The position numbers were made by a program, and so were the translations under genes. The notes beneath the pieces are model-generated. The model was not told the DNA's origin. It saw nothing but the letters and a program-made list of their open reading frames with translations, and made no database searches. 64,000 bases of DNA. Source: Morinoia aosen. Its lineage: Eukaryota; Arthropoda; Malacostraca; Amphipoda; Talitridae. Where the stretch lies: positions 26,654,183 to 26,718,182 of the forward strand of contig CM059560.1 in the NCBI GenBank assembly GCA_030386875.1, given 5' to 3'. Shown here piece after piece: positions 47,679-56,609 of the stretch (within the stretch, counting starts at the first letter, position 1; each line of letters begins with the position of its first letter).

Positions 47679-47950
47679 GCCATCCTAACCACAATTAAAG
47701 TACCAGAATCTATGCATGTGTATCACCACATCCTGGGTATAGAAATAAAAAAATTTAAATATTCAGAAAATATAATAAAAGGAAAAAGAAGCAAACCAGT
47801 GAGAGCTGTAAAAATGAACCAGAAAAAAGTATACTTTGAAGAAAAAAATCTATTCTATTTCACATTAACTGCCTAAACATCTCAAGAACTCATATCTTCC
47901 TCTGAGTGATAATTTTCATAGATACAATAGTTGTACTCCTTAAGGGGTAG
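47679..47950 (-). mobile_element. Old SINE-like copy interrupted by a MITE
   Basis: Diverged body blocks: TATGCATGTGTATCACCACA, CTGTAAAAATGAACCAGAAA, and the end ATAGATACAATAGTTGTACT followed by CCTTAAGGGG. The tail side is separated from the body by the MITE at 47454-47674. No target duplication could be assigned. Confidence 0.7.
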
Positions 47951-48957
47951 TACACATATTGAGCTACAACATGAAGAGCAAGCAACTATGGCATCAGTTA
48001 ACACAAAAACCAATATTTTGAAACATTGAAGTTCTAATCACCAAAAATACACCCTACCTTCATATAAAGCTGCCATTATAAACTACATAGTTTATTTTAA
48101 CCCAATCTCCTTCACTAGAGTCATATCAGTGATACAACCTCTGGAAAGATTTATGGTGGCACATGGGAAGCACATGGCCAGAAAGGAGTGTGAACTATAC
48201 TGGCAGCAACCATGATAAAGCAAATTCAGTAATGCCATGAGCACCACAGCAATTCAACTTAGCCCACAAAGTCTATTATGAAACAGTTATTTTGAGATAC
48301 CACTGCACTATATAGATGCCAAGAACTGAATAGAACACCAAGAATTGCAACATACACTGAATTGAGATGCACGAGGCACTTGAAGCACAACAGATGCGTA
48401 CAAGGGTGATGCAACACTTCCTCGTGGAATGCAATGAGGTTTCAGCTGCTGCTGCATCTATCAGAGATAAGCTATCATTTCCCAACACCAAGTGACCACT
48501 CAGCAGCACCAGTCTAATCTGTTCCACTCATGATTCCTATTGCATAAAGGAAATTATAAGCTCTTCAATATTCTGAGCCCCAAATCCAGGGTTGAATGCA
48601 TCAAAAGCAATAGCATTTGAATATTAGAAAGTAATACTATATTTTAGAAGGTAAAACTTGAAATTTACAAGCAAATGTTTTTGACCTTGCATATTTAAAC
48701 AGAAATACAACATTTTCAGTGACATTTGAAATATTTTAACCTTTGTAATTTGAAAGTCCAGCTAAATGATAATTGATCAAGGTATTTCATTTTGAAATGA
48801 CCCCTACAGAATTACTACCAAGTTTAGTAACATTTGTTGAGAATCCTAATTTCATAAATATAAATGCAACTTATTGAACCATTGAGTAAATAAATTATTT
48901 TTTATAACTCGGTGAATATAAATATATACATCACATTACAAGGATTTCATTAGAATT

Positions 48958-49293
48958 CATTGAGTATAAGAAAGTTTTAGCCTCCCTTTACCACAAAAAA
49001 GATGTTCAAAGACAGGAAGGATGAAGGCACCATTTAGTATGGAGTTAAGGGAACGCAGAATCTATGCACAAGGTGCATGAAAACTGTAAGCTAAGAAAGA
49101 AGTTCATGAAACAAAATAAGAGTTGAAGAGTATGTGCTGAAAAACAGGACAGCAATGAACCAGTAAAAGATGATCCTTAAAAAAAAATTTTACTTCAACA
49201 AAAGGCCTACCTAACCTTTAGCTTGGGACCTCATGTAATCCCTCTGGGATAGCTAATTCCCATAGATACAATAGATGTACTCTTCTGAGGGAA
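48958..49293 (-). mobile_element. SINE-like copy with 14-bp target duplication
   Basis: ATTTCATTAGAATT at 48944-48957 and again at 49294-49307. The body starts AAGAAAGTTTTAGCCTCCCT and ends GATACAATAGATGTAC and CTTCTGAGGG. The interior is slightly shortened relative to the reference copy. Sense is on the minus strand. Confidence 0.9.
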
Positions 49294-50334
49294 ATTTCAT
49301 TAGAATTTGAGTCAAAGAAATCAACAACGCATTAAAATATTTCAAGCTTATCAGAGATTTGATCCTGTCAGACATAACATACACAAGCTCACAGTGTAAA
49401 GTATCTCATCCAGAGATGAACATTAGCACTAACTCAAATAGTAAGATTTTTGTTGTCATGCACTCATAAACCATTTTCAAAAATTATCCAGTATTTTCAA
49501 TGTTTCCCCAAGTCTGTAAATCATATCACTTTTTTAATCTAGTAGACATATTCCATGATTGTTTATCTGAGAGCAGGATGAATTAAAATGATGAACCTCT
49601 AGCTTCATTTGTACAATATTACTTGCATTTCAGAAGACTATACATTTATTACAAATATCATTAGGCTTGTATCTATAAAAGCAGTATATTCAACTAAAAA
49701 TAAAATATAAACCAATGGTTAGACTTGAAAATAGCTTGAAATACATCTTCCTTATAGCCTTAAATCTCTCTGATACAAGTGGGTAGAAGTGATTTTTTAC
49801 ATGAATAATTAAACCTTAAACGAGAAAAATAAATTCAAACTAATCCAAAACCATAAAAAAAATTTAAATCATCTTCATATATGAGCTCTCCATAATTCAG
49901 AGTGGAAAGTTCATTAAAATACCTGCAACAGATTTAGAATTGAAAGTTTGTGTAGAACTTGTTAGATAATTTACATTCCCTTTTGATATATAATAACCCC
50001 TTATTCATCATGGCCTTTGCCAGGTTTATTTATTCTTTTTTCAATCTAGTAAATGTGTCATATACCCCTGAAAGCCTTGGAACATGTAAATTATACTACC
50101 AGTAGACCTGCAGAAGATATAGACTGTTTTACTTTTCAAGCCAATTGTACTTTAATTATAGTAGTTCAAGACTTCATAAGAAAAAAGAATCAAACATGCC
50201 AAGAGAAAGGATCATTGAACAATGCACTGTAGAAAACTGGAAATCAGTGCTCAAAGTGTGCTCTCAAACAGGACCCTTCCTGGAGAAATAAGTTAGGGAT
50301 GGAAAGAAAGAAATTATGAATAGTAAAAAAAGAA

Positions 50335-50475
50335 TGAAAACTAAAAAAAACAGTGGACACAAAAGAAGTCCCATATGCTTAGCTATAGCAAAGGCAGAAA
50401 ACTGTCTCCTACAAAGCACCAGTCCCTACAACATGGGGTGGAGAAACCTAACTAACCCAGTTACATATCTAATTT
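50335..50475 (-). mobile_element. Fragment of SINE-like subfamily B
   Basis: CACAAAAGAAGTCCCATATG, the CACCAGTCCCTACAACATGG block and GAGAAACCTAACTAACCC match the head of the variant copy at 36305-36610 (CACAAAAGAAGTCTCG, GCCAGTCCCCATAACATG, ACTTAGCTAAC). Only the head and part of the body are clear. Confidence 0.5.
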
Positions 50476-50767
50476 TCTAAAAGACACCATCTATAAAAAA
50501 TACTAATCTACACAGTGGAAACAATTTAGGCTTTGAACCACCTCCATGAAGCCTGGCAGCTGGCAGAAAAGAATAAATTCAAAGCTAACCATAGACAAGC
50601 TCTTGAGTTTTATACTGACAAGTTAGCTCATAAATAAACGTTTAAGATAAGTAAATACTTCCTAAACTCGGTAAATTAGCTGGTAAAAGTCCTATTTTTA
50701 AAATAAATGAGACTTAATCAACTAAGTTTATCAGTACTTGAAATAAACCATGAAATTAATAATAAAT

Positions 50768-51121
50768 TAGCTTTAGCCTCCCTTTACAACAAAGATGTTC
50801 AGAGAGATAGAGATAAGGGCACCATTTAGCATGGAGTTAAAGGAATATATAATCTATACACAAAAGGTGTTCCTGCAAAGGATCCCATGCACATAGAAAC
50901 AGTAAGATAAGAAGAACGGTTATGAAACAAGATAAAAGTTGAAGAAGAAAGGCAGAGTTGGTGAAAAACAGAACAGCAGTGAACCAAAAAAGATGATCCC
51001 TAACACAAAATTTTGCTACAACAGAAAAAAGATCCACCTAACTCTCAGCTCAGGACCCCACATTTTCCACCTGGAAGCACCAATTCCCATAGATACAATA
51101 GCTGTATCCCCCTCAGGGGAA
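50768..51121 (-). mobile_element. SINE-like copy
   Basis: Starts TTAGCTTTAGCCTCCCTTTA and ends GATACAATAGCTGTATCCCC and CTCAGGGG. It contains the extra GTGTTCCTGCAAAGGATCCC block also seen in some variant copies. Possible flanking match ACCATG on both sides is too short to call a target duplication. Confidence 0.82.
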
Positions 51122-51889
51122 CAGACCATGCACAATTTTACATGATTCAATAAATTATTGATTATTCAAGTCCAGCAAAGCAGCTCAACAGAAATTTGAA
51201 TAAAACAGACTAACTTACCATAGTGCTAAAATAGCACAAGCTTGAAATGGACATGAATCATACTTGAATGAATGAAATTTGGTCAACATTGAATTTAATG
51301 GTGTCAACGATTTCAATAATTTTGTTGCCACATATAGGTAATATGGTAAATTTGAAGACATTTTACATGAATGACATTGTGCTTGCACATGCTTAGTTTT
51401 TGAGACATAGCATAAGTAATGTTCAGGTAAGAATAGCATTAACAGCAGTTACAAAAGGCTCTTCTGGGGTTTTGCGGATTCGGAACACGCAAAGTTTATT
51501 GGCGGAAGACATCGGCCTTAGTATGGCTAAGTTAAGTTATTTTAGGTTACCTGGGTAAGTTTAGGTTAGTTTATTTAACTAAACTAACTTTGCCTAACAT
51601 AACCTCACTTATTGTTAAGTCAAAATCATAATTCTGCTCATCTACATGTCCTTTTGTTCAACTATATAAATGACGTTCTTATAAATTCAGAGTTAAATAT
51701 CTCAAAAACTAAGCAATTGTGAACATATCAAAAAATGCCATTCCTGTAAAACGTTTATAAATGGGCTCCTCTACCGATTGTCCGAAACGGAATGCTTCAT
51801 TCCCCCACATCACCTAAACTCAATATTGACCTTTTTATCTTAGATGGCAGGAATGCACCGATCATTCAAGCACGTCGGAAGGGAGAGTC

Positions 51890-52105
51890 CATCATAGTCT
51901 TCCCGTCCGACGCACTCAAATTTTTTTCCCGCTTCAAACACTAGAGTTGCGATAAGTAATTTACCACTATAACTTGTAAAATACTCATATCAGACGGAAA
52001 GTGCATAGAAGAAAACTTTTTTATTTTTATCCAATTATGTATAGTCATCAAAAAATGGAAAATCGATTAATGTCCATTCCTACACATTTACAAAATTTTT
52101 CTATA
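51890..52105 (+). repeat. Relative of the foldback element at 54.3-54.8 kb
   Basis: AAATACTCATATCAGACGGA, AAGTGCATAGAAGAAAACTT and GGAAAATCGATTAATG match the right arm of the foldback (AAATACTCATTTCCGACGGA, AAGTGCATTGAAGAAAACTT, GGAAATCGATTATGG) with moderate divergence and the same order. Upstream CCGTCCGACGCACTC parallels CACGTCGGACCGCG there. Only one arm is present, so it is a solo or truncated member. Confidence 0.65.
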
Positions 52106-52963
52106 ATTTTCATGTTTACTTAAACATTGTTGACAAATATTTACTTTCAAATTAAAAAACAAGACATGAAAAATGAACTACTTAAACCTTTAGTATTTAA
52201 CCCTCTATGACCCACCGTCCTTCCTGAAGGACATTAGAAAAATCCCATTCATTTTCTTTCAGGAAAGCTATTTCAAGCAGTACTGCATGTTAGTGAAGAG
52301 CAGAGACGTTGTGCTTTAATAAATGAGCGTAGTGTGTCGTAATATTTTGCTCACTAAACTGTCACATGCTTCTTAGTTTGGTGGAGCGTGAAATGCCTGT
52401 AGGTGATCATACACTCCGTATATTTGTGTAAATTTATTCGCTTTTAGCAAACATAGAGCGCCACAATAATTCATGAACATGTAAAAACCATTCAACATTC
52501 CTTTGAGAAAACTTTTCAATCAAATAACTTTGTTTTGTAGAATTATTGAGTGAGTTTTCTAATGTCCTTCATGTAGGACATAGGGTCGTTACGCCAAACC
52601 TTTCATTCAACAATGGATCCACCCAGATTCTATACTATCTGTCCTACATACCACATTGCAGAAGTTATTGCTAAAGAAACAAATGCTGATGCGATGTTGA
52701 AAATGCTTCTACAATAATTGAACAAGCTGAGTCTATTATAAAGTTTATTTATCAAAATATCAATACATAAAAATAAATATGTGATACATCAGCAGAAGGA
52801 ACACCATGGAGAATTGTACCTGAAGAAATTCACTTATAAATGACAATTGAAACAGGTTCTAGACGTGACCCATTAGATTTCACATGATTTAGGTATTGTT
52901 TTATTTCATTTTGATTGTCTTTTTCTAAATAAGTATTTTGGAACAAGTCTCGTTGAGCGGCTT

Positions 52964-53478
52964 ATATTGATAACTGGAATTTGATGCCGATTCCAAATCT
53001 GCAATTTGTTTTGACCACTCTCGATTTTTTAGATTTTTTTGAATTTAAATTTTTATACATTTTTAACGTTTTTTTTGGCCTGCACCACTTCATGATCCGA
53101 ACTTTGCCATTCTCGACCCAACCTGGTCGGACTTGGCATACTTTGGCTTGCACCACCTCATGATCTGAACTCTGTCATTCTCGAGCCAACCTGGTCGGAC
53201 TTGGCATACTTTGGCCTGCACCACCTCATGATCCGAACTCTGCCATTCTCGACCCAACATGGTCAGACCGTGCCTTGAAGACCTGAGTACCGGATAGGGC
53301 CGGGTTCCACCCAACCTGTACGGACATGGTATTCTTTGGGCACCACCTGAGTTGTTGCTAGCCGCCTTTCCAAAAAAAAAAAATAAAAAAAAAAAAAAAA
53401 AATCAAGAGCGGTCAAAACAAACTGCATATTCGGAAGCAGCATCAAATTCCAGTTATAATCGATATTTTCATTCATGC
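52964..53478. mobile_element. Foldback unit nested in the piggyBac-like element
   Basis: The left arm (about 52968-53030: TAACTGGAATTTGATGCCG, GCAATTTGTTTTGACCACTC) is the inverted complement of the right arm (about 53402-53460: GAGCGGTCAAAACAAACTGC, CATCAAATTCCAGTTATAA). Arms of about 60 bp flank a 68-bp tandem array and a poly-A tract. TGAGCGGCTT occurs just outside both ends (52954-52963 and 53479-53488), compatible with a 10-bp target duplication. The right side has some extra bases before it, so the exact border is uncertain. Confidence 0.72.
53077..53272. repeat. 68-bp tandem repeat, about 2.9 copies
   Basis: Units begin GGCCTGCACCAC at 53077, 53145 and 53213, each followed by CATGATC, GAACT, CATTCTCGA and CCAACCTGGTCGGACTTGGC. 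A weaker partial unit follows near 53310-53355. A poly-A-rich tract spans 53372-53401. The array keeps long frames open on both strands, but these are repeats without conserved protein features. Confidence 0.85.
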
Positions 53479-54277
53479 TGAGCGGCTTTGCCGCTCCGCG
53501 AGACCTAAGCCAAGTATTTCTGCGACATATCTACAATTTTCCTTTCCATATGAAATTATATCAATATTTAAATATATATCCATTAACTACAATTTTTGGT
53601 GGGTAAAATATGCAATCCAAACCAAAAACTTGTACATTTCAACGGTATTTGCCATGGTTTTAGCCGAGAGATATTTTTTGTCCCACTCTGATGAACTCCA
53701 TTCGGCATGTCCTAACGATCCTATGTCCTTCATATAGGACGTTAGAATAAAAATAAAACTATTTCAAAAGTTTCCTTTCCAGTCATTGAAATTACCCTAA
53801 GTGACCATAAATTACTCATCAGATGTAAAAAAGAAAAAATTTCATAGCGGGAATTAATTTGGGTTATAGAGGGTTAATTTTCTTCATAACTCATTTCTAG
53901 CTAAAATTTAACAGGGACAAATCTACATCAATATATAGTTTTGTTATTACAAAAAAATTACATAATTAAATCTTATACCTAATTTCTAGTTTTAAATAGA
54001 GCCTCTTCTAACATTAAAACTGCTAATTTTGCAGACATGTTACCCTCAAAAATATTTCTGTAGCTGTGCACTTTATGGGACAGAAGCATTTGACATCTAT
54101 TAGTTGCTCTCCTATATTTTAGCTCCATGCCAAAAGTTCTCTTTTCCCATCAATGGAGATGTTTCATTCCCACCAACCTACAGTTTAAAATTTCTTACAG
54201 ACACTCATTAGTTCCTCATTAACCCATATGGTCATTTCCATAAAAATACATTATATAGGTACAATTAACCAAGCATT

Positions 54278-54828
54278 GATAAATAGGTAAATGTAAAGGA
54301 CTTGACCATAATCGATTTTCCACTTTTTGATCAACAAATATTGTTGATGAGACCAAAATAAACAAGTTTTCTTCAATGCACTTTCCGTCGGAAATGAGTA
54401 TTTTAAAAGTTATGGCATTAAATGAGTTACCGGAACTCCATTGTGCATCACCCTATTACAAACTTAAAGAGGTTGGGTCGTGAGGGGTAGCCACAGTTCT
54501 TTTAGTTTTATAATTTTTACTAAAAGAACTGTTGCTACCCCTCACGACCCAACCTCTTTACGTTTGTAATAGGGGGTTTGCTCTTCGTCGGCTTGGTTGG
54601 CGCGCGGGAACGCCTGTTTACTTTCACGTCGGACCGCGCGGTATATTTTTCCCCGACTCAAAGACTGGAGTTACGGTAACTCATTTAATGCCATAACTTT
54701 TAAAATACTCATTTCCGACGGAAAGTGCATTGAAGAAAACTTGCTTATTTTGGTTTCATTAACAGTCTTTGTTGATCAAAAAGTGGGAAATCGATTATGG
54801 TCAAGTCCTTTACATTTACCGATAAATA
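54278..54828. mobile_element. Foldback element with 163-bp arms
   Basis: The left arm 54278-54440 (GGTAAATGTAAAGGACTTGA, CCATAATCGATTTTCC, TGAGTTACCGGAACTC) is the inverted complement of 54665-54828 with few mismatches. Inside lies the strong hairpin at 54451-54574, then about 90 bp of GC-richer single-copy DNA (54577-54664). A solo relative is at 51890-52105. The lack of coding capacity and very long inverted arms indicate a foldback-type DNA element. An 88-codon frame at 54597-54863 is incidental. Confidence 0.8.
54451..54574. repeat. Near-perfect 55-bp hairpin
   Basis: 54451-54505 (CCCTATTACAAACTTAAAGA, GGTTGGGTCGTGAGGGGTAG, then AGTTCTTTTAGT) pairs with 54519-54574 around a 13-base AT loop, with only about two mismatches. 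It forms the core of the larger foldback element. Confidence 0.9.
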
Positions 54829-54829
54829 T

Positions 54830-56270
54830 ATTCATAAATATACCATTATTTCAAATACATTAATATTAAATAAAACTTTTACATATTTTGTTGGGGTTTG
54901 GGTTTCAAGTTTTAATTCTTAAACTGTCAAAACCACACAACTACTAAATAGTTCTCATAACAAATTTCAGCACATATTTCCAGCCCTAAAGTACAAGAGG
55001 TAATTAGTAAATTAAGAATAAATTTAGCATCTTCTAGCAACAAAATGTCACCATAGTTGCAACATTATTCGTTCAACCCTCAAAAGTCATCAGGAACTGG
55101 TGTCATGAGTTACAGCAAGGAACATTAAAGCCTCAGTAAATTATATAGGGCCTAATTAACAAAATTAAGGACATCAATGGTATTTTTAAACCAGTTTCTT
55201 TCAGGAATGATGAGAAGCCTATGATACACTAGAGTACAATCAGATACAATTAAAATTTTATTTAAGCTCTTGAATTATCCTCTACACGCAAGAAAATGAC
55301 TTTATACCGCCGAAACGGCAACCAAATTGTCATTTTCAGACTCAGAGTGCAGGTTTTGGCACGTTCCACGATAGGATGCATGAACAAGAATTTGCATACT
55401 AGGTATAAATAAATAAAAATGAAATCTGTGCTAAAATAGTGCATTTCACCGAACTTCTGCATTATCTCCAGATGCGAGCACATTACAGCTAAGGCTACAC
55501 CCGCTCTGCACTAGTTTACTTTAATTACTCACACCACTCTAATAAAGATAAATACTACTCATTGAAAACACAGGTCGCTTGCATTCAACAAAGCATGCAA
55601 ATGAAACCGCAATGCTTATGACTCACGATAGCTTCCGTCTATCCATGACGTATTCTGTGGTTCAGCATGCACTACACCCTTCCGCCACAACTCATTGCCA
55701 ACTGAATGGTGGAGCAGCTTCAGTCGATGTTCGATACGGGATTGAACAAATGACAGTCGTTTAGCGAGAAAAACAAACGATTCATGTTTAAAGAAATATT
55801 TTTGGTTATTATAGTCTCCGATAACCTTACAAAAAGTAATAATGATATGAAGGTTTATATACAAAAATTATATATATGCTGCAATATTTATTATTGCCCT
55901 GTTGATATTAAACCTCTAATTGCGATTGAAATTTTTTATTTTACTAATGACCTCTCAGTAAACACCTATTTTAACTGCATTTTAAAATAAATTAAGCATG
56001 GTTATTACCATGTTACTCGAATTACCCCAAGATGGGGAAATTCGAGAAAAATACTTGGAGCTCACCTAAAATATATTTCTCTATTTTAGGATGTCCTATA
56101 TTAAGAAACTTTTAAAAGCCAATATGTTGGCATGTATCTGTAGCATTTGCTACAAAATGTATAAATTCAGTAAATTTCTCATTAACATTTAAATAACATA
56201 ACTATTGGCATTAAAAATCTTACTCTTTATCATTATTAACAATTTTCTACTTATAATTAGTAATCTTAGA
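54830..56270. other. No feature seen
   Basis: AT-rich DNA between the foldback element and the putative promoter at 56.28 kb. Short open frames on both strands lack recognised motifs. Confidence 0.5.
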
Positions 56271-56278
56271 ACTTTTTG

Positions 56279-56316
56279 TATAAAAGCACATAATAAAAAA
56301 TATTATCGACAGTCGT
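56279..56316 (+). promoter_or_regulatory. Putative core promoter: TATA box plus initiator
   Basis: TATAAAAG at 56279-56286 is followed by ACAGTC at 56309-56314, close to the arthropod initiator TCAGTY. The A that would be +1 (56311) lies 32 nt from the first T of the TATA box, the expected spacing. The DNA downstream becomes less AT-rich and richer in CpG (56310-56420), as in a 5' leader. A strong donor-like site CTC|GTAAGT occurs at 56412-56413. No transcript evidence is available. Confidence 0.45.
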
Positions 56317-56587
56317 TCGAGTTTAAGTAGTCGTGGTTGGCAACACCATAGCCCACGCCATTGTCGAAGCGTCATTTCCCTTCTTGTGTGAGCTCGTGTG
56401 GGTCAGCGTCTCGTAAGTGGAAATAAGTGTTTTAATTTAGGGAATCTTGCTTAAAAGATTACGTGTTTTTTTTTATCGTGTTTAAGTTCTAAGTGATTTT
56501 TACCAGTGCTGTGTTATTTAAAGATGTGCAAATAGTTCGTAGATATTTCGTGCGAATTGCATAGCATATTCTGAGTTTGTTCTCAAA

Positions 56588-56605
56588 ATGGCAGTCGTGA
56601 ATGGT
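56588..56605 (+). CDS. Possible first coding exon of an unidentified plus-strand gene
   Basis: CAAAATGG at 56585-56591 is a near-ideal insect start context. The frame reads MAVVNG and then meets GTGCGT, a plausible donor at 56606, in a leader downstream of the TATA/initiator pair. If the alternative donor at 56412 is used instead, this ATG lies in an intron. The peptide is too short to identify and no later exon was recognised before the right edge. Confidence 0.25.
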
Positions 56606-56609
56606 GTGC

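Larger units (their letters stand above)
44805..52196. other. 5' intron or flank of CSP
   Basis: The acceptor at the 5' border of exon 1 means transcription starts to the right of 44804, so some of this interval is probably a 5' intron. I could not place the non-coding first exon or promoter. Besides the SINE-like copies at 45038, about 47679, 48958, 50335 and 50768, the MITE at 47454, and foldback-related DNA at 51890-52105, nothing is recognised. A short palindrome (GTTAGTTTA, 6-nt loop, TAAACTAAC) lies at 51565-51588. Confidence 0.5.
52201..53873. mobile_element. piggyBac-like element, 1.67 kb, non-autonomous
   Basis: TTAA at 52197-52200 and 53874-53877 flanks 13-bp inverted ends CCCTCTATGACCC and GGGTTATAGAGGG (one mismatch). 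Subterminal 16-bp palindromes of the form GTCCTTC..GAAGGAC occur at 52217-52232, 52564-52579 and 53725-53740. The last two lie in a longer inverted pair (52555-52595 against 53710-53748). No transposase is readable; a short frame beginning MDPPRFYTICPTYH near 52613 may be a relic. A foldback unit (52964-53478) is nested inside. The structure is that of a piggyBac-superfamily internal-deletion derivative. Confidence 0.85.

Noticed and set aside
30331-51037. Recurring minus-strand frames with a HTKWC motif at several places
   Set aside because: They fall inside copies of the SINE-like family and recur because the repeat recurs. The frames differ in length and break at copy-specific changes, so there is no evidence of a protein.
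53090-53476. 128-codon minus-strand frame
   Set aside because: Generated by the 68-bp tandem array and poly-A tract inside the nested foldback unit.
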